NCBI GenBank assembly: GCA_964461885.1
Contig: CAYWVY010000042.1
Location: 1-19,894 of the forward strand
Direction of reading: 5' to 3'
Origin: UBA288 sp964461885
GTDB lineage: Archaea; Halobacteriota; Methanomicrobia; Methanomicrobiales; Methanospirillaceae
DNA length: 19,894 nt
Each line of letters opens with the position of its first letter. Positions within the stretch are counted from its first letter, which is position 1. The notes beneath the pieces were generated by a model. It had not been told where the DNA came from. It worked only from the letters and a program-made list of their open reading frames with translations, and made no database searches. Below, one piece after another: positions 1-6,864 of this stretch. The position numbers and the translations under genes were made by a program.

Positions 1-906
1 GCCTGCTACGAAGCCTGCCCGAAGGACATCCAGATCATGGGCAAGGCGATCGAGCGGCTCCGGGCCGAGGCGCACCGGCGTGGCATGACCCTGCCACGCC
101 ACGCGGAGGTCGCGGACCTGGTCCGGGCCACGGGCCGCTCGGTGGCCCGGACCGTGACTCCCCTCTTCGAACGGGTCGACACGGTGCTCGAGCCGTACGG
201 GCCCGTGCGCGGCGAGGTCGCGTTCTTCGTCGGGTGCATGTACTCCATGCGCCTTCCGGAGACGGCGCTCGACGCGATCGAGGTGCTCCGCCGGAACGGG
301 ATCCGCGTGATCGTCCCCAGGGAACAGGTCTGCTGCGGCTCGCCCCTGATCCGGACCGGCCAGCTCGAGGAACTCGCACGGCTCAAGGCGACCAACATCG
401 ATGCCTTCCGGCCGTACCCCATCGTGATGACCACGTGCGCAGGGTGCGGCATGACCCTCAAGACCAACTACGAGGATCTCCCCTTCCGGGTGATGGACAT
501 CAACGAGGTGCTGACCGAGTTCGGTATCGAGCCGCCCGCGCGCCTGCCCCTGACGGTCACCTATCACGACCCCTGTCACCTGCTCAGGGGCCAGGGGATC
601 TCGGAGCAGCCCCGGGCGTTCATCCGCCAGGTTGCCGACCTCGTCGAGATGCCCGCTCGCTGCTGCGGCTCGGGCGGCGGCGTGAAGTCCGGGAAGCCCG
701 AGGAGGCAGCCGCCCTCGGCGAGATCCGGCGCGAAGCTATTGCGGCAACCGGGGCGGAGCAGGTGATCAGCTCCTGCCCCTTCTGCGAGTTCCACATCCA
801 GGGGCACACGGATCTGCCCGTCCGGAACGTCGCCTCGTTGCTGCTTGAGGGATACAGAAAGAAGGATGCAGAGGCGGGTGCGTCCCCCGACCAGCCCTCG
901 ACCTGA
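1..906 (+). CDS. tfrB: Thiol:fumarate reductase subunit B (CoM/CoB fumarate reductase), 3' part
   Basis: The frame is open from base 1, so the 5' end lies outside the window; 301 residues are visible. It opens on CYEACPKDI, the end of a 4Fe-4S ferredoxin motif. Two complete cysteine-rich CCG domains follow. The first has GCMYS, CCGSP and CAGCG; the second has DPCHL, CCGSGGG and CPFC. Ferredoxin plus two CCG domains is the architecture of TfrB, which takes electrons from coenzyme M and coenzyme B thiols through a HdrB-like module and passes them through Fe-S clusters to the flavin subunit TfrA for fumarate reduction. This supplies succinate for biosynthesis in methanogens. The last ~15 residues are a hydrophilic tail. 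A T-run follows the stop codon. A HdrD- or GlpC-like protein is the alternative, but position and architecture favour TfrB. TfrA would be encoded elsewhere or upstream. Confidence 0.85.
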   Translation, partial: ACYEACPKDIQIMGKAIERLRAEAHRRGMTLPRHAEVADLVRATGRSVARTVTPLFERVDTVLEPYGPVRGEVAFFVGCMYSMRLPETALDAIEVLRRNGIRVIVPREQVCCGSPLIRTGQLEELARLKATNIDAFRPYPIVMTTCAGCGMTLKTNYEDLPFRVMDINEVLTEFGIEPPARLPLTVTYHDPCHLLRGQGISEQPRAFIRQVADLVEMPARCCGSGGGVKSGKPEEAAALGEIRREAIAATGAEQVISSCPFCEFHIQGHTDLPVRNVASLLLEGYRKKDAEAGASPDQPST

Positions 907-925
907 CCTCCCCCTCTTTTTCGTC
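907..925 (+). terminator. T-rich terminator after tfrB
   Basis: A pyrimidine tract ending in five T (917-921) directly follows the tfrB stop codon and lies in the 37-bp gap between tfrB and the convergent DUF169 gene. Archaeal RNA polymerase terminates at such T-runs without needing a hairpin. No strong stem is visible before it. Confidence 0.4.
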
Positions 926-943
926 TCCTCGCCCGGCGCTTCG

Positions 944-1741
944 TCAGCTCATCAGCTCGCGCCACTCCCCGGTCTCGAGGAACGATCCGGCCACGTCCTC
1001 CTCGAACTCGAGAAAGCGCCGCCAGGGTACGGCCACCGTCAGGACGTCGGCGCCGAGGGTCTTCTTCACGGCCAGCCGCGCGGTGGGATCGGTCAGCCCG
1101 ACCACCACCCGGGGAGAGTCCCGCCCTCCCTCGGCAGCCCCCCAGAGGTGGAACTGCATGCAGCCCGCCCCGGGCGGCACGATCACCCCGTCCGCAGTGG
1201 GATGCCGGTAGTGGGCGAGCTGGACCAGTCCCGCGAGCTGGAGCGCGTTCGCGACGAAGACCACGACGACCGGCTCCTCGCCCTCCGGCACGGCCGAGAG
1301 GGGCATCAGCACCACCCAGGCAGGCGGCGCGGAGACCCTGGGCAGCATCTCGAGGAAGGCCGCGGCCGCCGCCGGATCCTTCCAGTAACGTTCGCCGTGG
1401 AGCAGGTGCTCCTTCATCGGCGATTCGGGCATGGCCCGGGCCTGCTCGACGAGGCGATCGGGCGCGCCCGTGCCCTCGACCCCGACGCTGAGGAAGTAGG
1501 CGTGCCGCTCCACGTCGGGAAAGCCGTCCGCGAACCCGAGCCCGACCGCGCCTCCCTGGCAACCGATCGTCTCGCGCGAGAACGCGACCGGCTTTCCGAG
1601 CGCGGCCTGCGCGAAGAGCCACATCACGCAGCCCCGGCGGCCATCGGCGAAGCTGATCGCATCCGCCGGCCGCTCGTCCTGGAAGAGGACCGCGACCGGT
1701 TCGAACCGGAGGCCAAGCGCCTCCCTGACCCGACTCTGCAT
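944..1741 (-). CDS. DUF169 family protein
   Basis: A 265-residue soluble protein matching the DUF169 family, which is common in methanogens and other anaerobes and has no established biochemical role. Family marks seen are the N-terminal LGLRFEPVAVLF segment, the conserved Cys at residue 38 (GCVMW) and Cys61 in TIGCQGGAVGLGF. A later Cys194 (GAGCMQF) and a C-terminal VAVPWRRFLEFE segment also fit. The cysteines suggest metal or Fe-S binding, but this is inference. Two starts are possible: ATG at 1741 (used here) and GTG at 1765, eight codons upstream. A TATA-like TTAA near 1796 on this strand suits the GTG slightly better. The gene is convergent with tfrB and divergent from the SGNH protein, so it is probably monocistronic. 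Confidence 0.85.
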   Translation of the reverse strand: MQSRVREALGLRFEPVAVLFQDERPADAISFADGRRGCVMWLFAQAALGKPVAFSRETIGCQGGAVGLGFADGFPDVERHAYFLSVGVEGTGAPDRLVEQARAMPESPMKEHLLHGERYWKDPAAAAAFLEMLPRVSAPPAWVVLMPLSAVPEGEEPVVVVFVANALQLAGLVQLAHYRHPTADGVIVPPGAGCMQFHLWGAAEGGRDSPRVVVGLTDPTARLAVKKTLGADVLTVAVPWRRFLEFEEDVAGSFLETGEWRELMS

Positions 1742-1835
1742 ACGCGTCTGTCGGCGCGCCGTCACTTCAGCCTGTCGGCGCCGGCCACCACAGGCTTAAT
1801 CTCCACCGACACCAGTATCTCTGGAGGTTCGCCTG

Positions 1836-4112
1836 ATGTCCTGCAGGGATGCTCACGGAAGGTCTTTCTGTCTCGTTCTGGTCGCCGCGGTCCTGCTCGT
1901 CCTCGTTCTCGGCACGGTCGCGGACGCCACGACCCGTATCGTCCCGCTCGGCGATTCGCTGACCAAGGGGATGCTCGATACCGACGACGGGCAGATGCAC
2001 CCGACCTATCGCTACTGGCTCTGGAACAAGCTGCGATCCAACGGCTACGACGTCGACTTCGTCGGGTCCTGGAGCGAGCCGAACTTCCCCGTCAGCTTCG
2101 ACAAGGCGAACGAGGGGCACGGCGGATACACGATCGAAGGGATCGTGGACGGCGTCGGTACGGGCGGCAAGCTCTCGACCTGGCTCTCGGGATACTACCC
2201 CGACGTCGCGCTCGTGCTGATCGGCACGAACGACGTTCTCGCGAACCGGCCCATGAACACCCGGTTCTCCGACCTCAACCGGCTCGTCGATACCCTCCGC
2301 GCGAAGAATTCCCGGATCAAGATCTTCGTCGGCAAGCTCCCGCCGACCGGAGATAGCTACAGGAACACGAACTCGGGCCTGATCGAGTTCAACAACAGAC
2401 TGCCGGGGTGGGCCTCGGGCAAGACGACCTCGACCTCTCCCATCACGGTGGTCGACCTGTACTCGGGCTACGACGGGCGGGCCGACAACCAGGGCCCGCG
2501 GTACATCCACCCGGACCAGTCGGGCGAGCAGAAGATCGCGGACAGGTGGTACAACGCGATCAGAGGGAGCCTCTCGACCGGTACGCCCCTGACCCCCACT
2601 CCGACCCCAACCCCGAAGCCCACAACGCCGGGCGACCCGTTCGCGATCACCGGTCCGATGACGATCACGAAGCCCGGCACGTACTACTTCACGAAGGACT
2701 TCCTGAGCCGGAACGACCCTGTTCATTTTATCGAGGTGAAGTCGGACGGGGTCACGATCGACGGGCGCGGACACCGCCTCGCAGCGACGGGGGCCTCCGA
2801 AACCAATGCAGGGATCTTCGTCTACGGCATCCCGGACGTGACCGTGAAGAACCTCAAAGTCTCGGGATGGGGTTACGGGATCTACTACTACGACCCGGGC
2901 GTCGGCCTGGGACGAATCGAGGGCTGCACGATCGAGAACAATATCTACGCGGGGGTGGTGCTCTACAACGGGGTGACCGGGGTCAGCGTGGTCGGGAACC
3001 GGATCACGGGCCATGCCCAGCGGGGGATCCTGATCGTGGATGCGCACGGGAACGTCGCGTACAACAACCTGCTCTCGAACCCCGGGGCGAACGTCCAGAT
3101 CTTCGGCTCCTCGACCGGCAACAACTTCTCGGTCGCGAAGCGGGGAGGGCAGACGAACATCATGGGCGGCCCTTCCATCGGCGGCAACTACTGGAGCAAC
3201 CCGTCAAAGACTGGGTTCTCCGACCTGCACGGCGATGGAGACGGCGACGGTTTCTCAGATGTGCCGTATACCTTCACGGACGCGAACTCGAACAGCCAGA
3301 CCGACGCGCTTCCGCTCGCGTCCCCGAACGCCCCGACCCCCTCGAAGACGCCGACGCCGACGCCCACACCGACGCCGACTCCGGGACCGTACGGTGCGCT
3401 CGTCGTGCCGGGGATCATCGAGGCCGAGGATTACGACAACGGCGGTGAGGGGGTCGCCTACCACGACACGGTCTTCGGCAACCAGGGCGGGGCGTACCGG
3501 GATGACGACGTCGACATCGAGGCCATCGACGGGGGCTACACCGTCGCCTACATCCGCAATACCGAATGGACGCAGTACACCGTGACCGTGCAGGAGGCCG
3601 GCGACTACCGGTTTGCGTTCCACGCCGCGGCATGGAACGGGCCGCGAACAATCCGCATCCTGAGCGGGGGCACCGAGATCGGGAATGTCACCATCCCGCA
3701 GACCGCTTCCTCGACCGTGTTCATGACCGCGGAGACCACGCTCCGGCTCGGGGCCGGCCGGCAGACCCTTCGGCTCGCCTTTACGGGGGACAGCACCAAC
3801 CTGGACCGGGTGGAGACTGCCCTCGCCCCGCCCACGCCCACGCCGACGCCCACGCCCACGCCCACGCCGAACGAGACCCCGACATCAGGGATCCTGCCCG
3901 TGCCCGGCGGGATCGACGTCCCGACGGACACGGACGGGAACGGCCTGTATGACGACGTGAACGGGAACGGGCGGAAGGACTTCGCGGACGTGGTCCTCTA
4001 CTTCAACCAGATGATCTGGATAACGACGTACGAGCCGGTGGCCGCATTCGACTACAACGGCAACGGCCGGATCGACTTTGCGGACGTCGTGCAGCTCTTC
4101 AACACCCTCTGA
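1836..4112 (+). CDS. Secreted multidomain SGNH hydrolase with beta-helix, CBM6 and dockerin-like modules
   Basis: 758 residues. An SD (GGAGG, 1823-1827) stands 8 nt before the ATG. Residues 11-30 form a signal peptide. SGNH/GDSL esterase domain (33-245): GDSLT with Ser41, GHGGYT (94-99), GTND (130-133) and HPDQSG with His225, resembling CE3-like acetyl-xylan esterases. The Asp normally three residues before the His is Arg222. After a Thr-Pro linker (251-265) comes a right-handed beta-helix (NosD/CASH-like, ~268-495) with the archaeal GGNYWS...GDGDGDG ending. A second Thr-Pro linker (500-517) leads to a CBM6-like domain (521-663; PGIIEAEDYDNGG). A third linker (665-682) leads to a dockerin-like pair of EF-hand loops (DTDGNGLYDDVNGNG; FDYNGNGRIDF) ending FNTL. 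The protein probably acts outside the cell on carbohydrate or on glycosylated surface layers. Substrate and cohesin partner are unknown. Confidence 0.9.
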   Translation: MSCRDAHGRSFCLVLVAAVLLVLVLGTVADATTRIVPLGDSLTKGMLDTDDGQMHPTYRYWLWNKLRSNGYDVDFVGSWSEPNFPVSFDKANEGHGGYTIEGIVDGVGTGGKLSTWLSGYYPDVALVLIGTNDVLANRPMNTRFSDLNRLVDTLRAKNSRIKIFVGKLPPTGDSYRNTNSGLIEFNNRLPGWASGKTTSTSPITVVDLYSGYDGRADNQGPRYIHPDQSGEQKIADRWYNAIRGSLSTGTPLTPTPTPTPKPTTPGDPFAITGPMTITKPGTYYFTKDFLSRNDPVHFIEVKSDGVTIDGRGHRLAATGASETNAGIFVYGIPDVTVKNLKVSGWGYGIYYYDPGVGLGRIEGCTIENNIYAGVVLYNGVTGVSVVGNRITGHAQRGILIVDAHGNVAYNNLLSNPGANVQIFGSSTGNNFSVAKRGGQTNIMGGPSIGGNYWSNPSKTGFSDLHGDGDGDGFSDVPYTFTDANSNSQTDALPLASPNAPTPSKTPTPTPTPTPTPGPYGALVVPGIIEAEDYDNGGEGVAYHDTVFGNQGGAYRDDDVDIEAIDGGYTVAYIRNTEWTQYTVTVQEAGDYRFAFHAAAWNGPRTIRILSGGTEIGNVTIPQTASSTVFMTAETTLRLGAGRQTLRLAFTGDSTNLDRVETALAPPTPTPTPTPTPTPNETPTSGILPVPGGIDVPTDTDGNGLYDDVNGNGRKDFADVVLYFNQMIWITTYEPVAAFDYNGNGRIDFADVVQLFNTL
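2586..2630 (+). repeat. Thr-Pro linker 1 (short tandem codons)
   Basis: Alternating Thr and Pro codons (residues 251-265) separate the SGNH domain from the beta-helix. The underlying six-base period allows in-frame length change by slippage. Confidence 0.7.
3333..3386 (+). repeat. Thr-Pro linker 2 (tandem hexanucleotide)
   Basis: Repeated six-base units coding Thr-Pro (residues 500-517) join the beta-helix to the CBM6-like domain. The repeat is purer than linker 1. Confidence 0.75.
3828..3881 (+). repeat. Thr-Pro linker 3 (tandem hexanucleotide)
   Basis: Near-perfect six-base repeats of the CCCACG/CCGACG type code Thr-Pro (residues 665-682) between the CBM6-like domain and the dockerin-like C-terminus. 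Confidence 0.75.
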
Positions 4113-4126
4113 GGTCTCTTTTTTTC
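4113..4126 (+). terminator. T-run terminator after the SGNH gene
   Basis: Seven consecutive T (4119-4125) begin seven bases after the stop codon. This is the usual archaeal intrinsic terminator signal. Confidence 0.55.
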
Positions 4127-4597
4127 CGGTCGCCGCCCGTACCGGCCGCCGAGACCCCCCCCTCTTCTGCCGCGCGGCGCCGGGCTCCACGACGCACCCG
4201 CCTGCGCGGACCCCGTAGCGCCATCACCACGCGGGACGGCCCGGGCGCGGAACCGGGGAAGGCGGATACGTCGCCCGGTCAACCTCAACCGTCCATGCCG
4301 TCTCGCCGCGGGCGAAGCCTGCGGGACGGCCGTTGCGGCGCGGGCTCCACCGGGACAGTGGACACCGACAGGGAGGACAGCGCCGGATGCGAGAGGTTAT
4401 TGCCCGTCACCCTCACGACATCCCCGATATCCGACTCTGCTGGGTGGGGTCCCACGCACCCTCCCGACCATGGTGCACGCCTCTTCTCCCCACGCCCGGC
4501 GATGTTCGCCGGTTTCCGTTAGCCCGGCGCGGACACGGTGGCCCGGGCCAACCTGTGGGACAGACCGTCGCGTCGCGAGCCGCATCGAAGGTCTATG
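4127..4597. other. Gene-free interval
   Basis: About 470 bp between the terminators of the SGNH gene (+) and the Grx-TrxR gene (-). Short open frames occur on both strands (for example 4295-4522 and 4333-4710, +), but none has a recognisable motif, a convincing Shine-Dalgarno site or protein-like composition, and the second runs into the antisense of the reductase gene. No tRNA or known RNA is recognisable. The only structure noted is a nested inverted repeat at 4297-4330. Confidence 0.5.
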
Positions 4598-4604
4598 AAA
4601 AAGG
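4596..4604 (-). terminator. T-run terminator after the Grx-TrxR gene
   Basis: On the minus strand five T (4602-4598) lie about 20 bases past the stop codon of the reductase fusion, after a pyrimidine-rich stretch. It is a plausible archaeal terminator for that gene. Confidence 0.45.
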
Positions 4605-4620
4605 AAGTCTCCCCCCGTCG

Positions 4621-5775
4621 TCAGCGCTTGGAGAAGACCCACGCGAAGGCCTCGAGCGCGGCCTTCGCGCCCTCGCCCGCGGCGATGATGATCTGGTCGG
4701 AATTGATTGACGTGACGTCGCCAGCCGCGTATACGCCCGGTGTCGAGGTATGGCAGTTCTCGTCCACCACGATCTTGCCCTTCTCGTTCAGGTCGACGAG
4801 GTCCTTGGCGAAGTCGGTGTTTGGCAGCCATCCGATCTCGGCGAAGACGCCGTCGAGGTCGATCCGCATCTCCTCTGCGGTGGCCCTGTCCCTGATGGTA
4901 ATGCCTGTCAGGAACCCTTCACCGTGAAGCGCGGCGATCTCGTATCCCTTCAGGGTGTTGATGTTCTTCTTCTGCGCGAGCCGGGCAAGGTTCGTGGCCT
5001 CGGCCTTCAGATCGGAGCGGACAATGAGATCGACCCGCTCCGCCATCCCGGCCAGCTCGATCGCCATCTGGACGGCCATGTTGCCGCCGCCGACCACGGC
5101 CACGCGCTTGTCCTTGAAGAGGGGGCCGTCGCAGGTCGCGCAGACCGAGAGGCCGCGCCCGAGATACTTCTCTTCGTCCGCGACCCCGAGCTTGCGCGGG
5201 TGCTTCCCCGATGCGATGATGAGCGAGGTCGCCGTGTACGTCCGCCCGTTCTCGGTCGTGGCGCGAAATCGGTCCCCCTCACGGGCAAGCCCGGTCACGC
5301 GGTCGAGCTCGAGCCGCACGTCCTGGTTCCGCACCTGCTCCTCGAACTTCTGCATCAGCTCCTCGCCCTTGATCATCCGGTATCCCATGTAGTTCTCAAT
5401 CGCCCAGGACTCGAGGGCCTGCCCCCCGATCGTGGTCGCGACGACCTGGGCGCTGAGCCCCTTTCGTGCACAGTAGACACCGGCCGTCAGGCCGGCCGGC
5501 CCGGCGCCGATGATCAGGACATCGACGACGTCCGCCCCCCGGTCCTCCCCGAAGAGCTCGGAGAGCCGCCGGGTGTCGAATCCGACGATCACTTCGTCGT
5601 CGACCATCGTGACAGGGACGCCGTACTGTTTCGACCGCTCGATCATCTCGCGGGCGGCCTGCCGGTCCCGCCCGACATTGATCGCGCGGTAGGCGACCCC
5701 GCGCCGTTCGAGAAAGGCCTTGACCATCCGGCAGTAGGGACAGCTGTCCGTATAGTAGACGATGACGTTCGGCAT
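4621..5775 (-). CDS. Glutaredoxin-thioredoxin reductase fusion (FAD disulfide reductase)
   Basis: 384 residues. Residues 1-78 are a glutaredoxin domain: strand NVIVYYTDSCPYC with the CPYC active site at 12-15, then YGVPVTMV with the cis-Pro. Residues 83-384 are a thioredoxin-reductase fold: FAD-binding GAGPAG (90-95), redox CATC (212-215), second nucleotide site GGGNMA (229-234) and FAD motif GVYAAGDV (347-354). It probably passes electrons from a reduced nicotinamide (or F420/ferredoxin) through FAD and CATC to the attached CPYC, then to protein disulfides or peroxidases, much like AhpF. The usual TrxR NADPH-phosphate motif (HRRxxxRA) is replaced by VRSDLKAEA, closer to AhpF, hinting at NADH or another donor. 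The frame continues upstream, but ATG 5775 is chosen because it begins the glutaredoxin strand and sits 26 bp from a strong TATA box. Confidence 0.93.
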   Translation of the reverse strand: MPNVIVYYTDSCPYCRMVKAFLERRGVAYRAINVGRDRQAAREMIERSKQYGVPVTMVDDEVIVGFDTRRLSELFGEDRGADVVDVLIIGAGPAGLTAGVYCARKGLSAQVVATTIGGQALESWAIENYMGYRMIKGEELMQKFEEQVRNQDVRLELDRVTGLAREGDRFRATTENGRTYTATSLIIASGKHPRKLGVADEEKYLGRGLSVCATCDGPLFKDKRVAVVGGGNMAVQMAIELAGMAERVDLIVRSDLKAEATNLARLAQKKNINTLKGYEIAALHGEGFLTGITIRDRATAEEMRIDLDGVFAEIGWLPNTDFAKDLVDLNEKGKIVVDENCHTSTPGVYAAGDVTSINSDQIIIAAGEGAKAALEAFAWVFSKR

Positions 5776-5797
5776 CGAGAGAAGTTCAGCCGGGTTG

Positions 5798-5805
5798 TAT
5801 AAAAA
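5798..5805 (-). promoter_or_regulatory. TATA box for the Grx-TrxR gene
   Basis: TTTTTATA on the minus strand, centred about 26 bp before the ATG at 5775. Archaeal transcription starts roughly 25-27 bp after the box, so the mRNA would be leaderless or nearly so. No Shine-Dalgarno site is seen before the ATG. Confidence 0.65.
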
Positions 5806-6039
5806 TGATGGCCTAGCCGGTGAGCCGGTGCGGTCCCTGGAACCAGCGCAGCACCCTGCCCCGATCATTGTGGGCCCCATGCGCGAGGGGCCGGGGGAAC
5901 CCGAACGGGTTCACGACACCCCCTCCCTTTCGAGCAAGCGCGCCCGCTGTGAGGCGGAAAGGGCGGCACCACCCGGCTCTCGCGGGCGTGTTAAGGGTTG
6001 TGCCGCACGTTCAAGAGCTCCGGCGTCCAGACACTCCGC
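5806..6039. other. Divergent intergenic region with a 16-bp palindrome
   Basis: The gap between the Grx-TrxR gene (-) and the PNPOx-like gene (+). It holds a perfect inverted repeat, GAACCCG-aa-CGGGTTC, at 5897-5912, which could be an operator or RNA stem. A weak TTAA at 5991-5994 is the only promoter-like element for the plus-strand gene. No gene is recognised. Confidence 0.4.
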
Positions 6040-6864
6040 ATGGTCCGCACCCTGATCCTCCACGATCGCCAGGCCGCCGAAACCGCCGGGCTCCTCGCGC
6101 AGGTGCTCGGGCCGGCCATGACCGCGCTCCTCACACCCCCGCCCGAAGACTGGACGGACGCGCTCGCGTGCGTCCTGGTTCTCGCGCCCGACGGCCTCCC
6201 CGAGGGCGGGCTTGCCCGGCTCGCCCGGATGGTTCCCCGTCACCTTCCGGTCGCGGTCTGGCTCCTTCCGGCCGCCGGGGTCGAGGAACAACTGCGGGCC
6301 GCCGGCGAGGTCTTCGGCGACCGGCTCGTCTTTGCCGGGACCGTGCCGGCGGACCCGGTCGCGCTCGCCGACGCAGCGGTCGCTCTCAGGCGGCGGCTCT
6401 TTCGCGGAGCTTCGGAGATGCCCGGTCCCGAGCTCCGTGCACTGGTCATGGAGGAGCTCGCCGCCCGGAGCACGTGCACCCTCTGCACCGGGCACGGCGA
6501 CGCGGTGCGGGCGACGCCGATCGAGTACCTGCTGCTCAACAACCGGCTCTACCTCTTCTCGGAGGGCGGCGAGAAGTTCGCTCACCTCCTCGTGAACCCC
6601 TGCGTCTCGATCGCGGTCTACGACCCGTTCGTCTCGACGAGCACGCTCTTCGGGCTTCAGCTCACGGGTGCGGCATCCTCGGTGGAGGCCTGGTCCGACG
6701 AGTATGTGCGGGCCCTCACCGCGAAGGGGCTCGCGCCCGAGCGGGTCCAGGCTCTCCCGGTCCTGATTCACCAGGTCCGTATCGATCTCGATGAGGTGGA
6801 GCTCGTCTCGTCGGAGGCCCAGCGGCGGGGATACGCGCCCAGGCAGCGGCTCCGATTCAGCTGA
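6040..6864 (+). CDS. Flavodoxin-like / pyridoxamine-5'-phosphate-oxidase-like (FMN split-barrel) protein
   Basis: 274 residues from ATG 6040; a TTG at 5998 would add 14 residues of no clear origin. Residues 1-120 look like an alpha/beta flavodoxin- or receiver-type domain (VRTLILHD, CVLVLAPDG, PVAVWLLP). Residues 127-260 resemble the PNPOx-like FMN-binding split barrel: ARSTCTLCTGHGDAVRATPI, then NNRLYLFSEGGEKFAHLLVN, then VSIAVYDPF, the strand pattern of this superfamily. A Cys-x2-Cys (146, 149) lies in the first barrel strand. Such proteins bind FMN, F420 or haem; the ligand here cannot be told. It is a standalone gene whose stop overlaps that of the DNA polymerase D small subunit by 8 bp. 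Promoter signals are weak. The C-terminal domain is the more certain part. Confidence 0.75.
   Translation: MVRTLILHDRQAAETAGLLAQVLGPAMTALLTPPPEDWTDALACVLVLAPDGLPEGGLARLARMVPRHLPVAVWLLPAAGVEEQLRAAGEVFGDRLVFAGTVPADPVALADAAVALRRRLFRGASEMPGPELRALVMEELAARSTCTLCTGHGDAVRATPIEYLLLNNRLYLFSEGGEKFAHLLVNPCVSIAVYDPFVSTSTLFGLQLTGAASSVEAWSDEYVRALTAKGLAPERVQALPVLIHQVRIDLDEVELVSSEAQRRGYAPRQRLRFS

Noticed and set aside
576..1622. Long minus-strand open frame (348 codons) spanning tfrB and the DUF169 gene
   Set aside because: It is out of frame with DUF169, Arg/Gly/Ala-rich and without motifs. It is a high-GC shadow.
1695..1712. GGTTCGAACC, resembling a tRNA T-arm
   Set aside because: It lies within the DUF169 coding sequence, with no acceptor or anticodon stems around it.
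845..2356. 503-codon plus-strand frame across the DUF169 antisense and the start of the SGNH gene
   Set aside because: The composition is Arg/Pro/Asp-rich with no recognisable domain, and it conflicts with two well-supported genes.
1767..3047. 426-codon minus-strand frame antisense to the SGNH gene
   Set aside because: It is a shadow of the codon pattern of the real gene and shows no motif.
4295..4522. 75-codon plus-strand frame in the 4127-4597 gap
   Set aside because: It has no Shine-Dalgarno site, no TATA box at a useful distance and no protein-like pattern. It was left as gene-free sequence.
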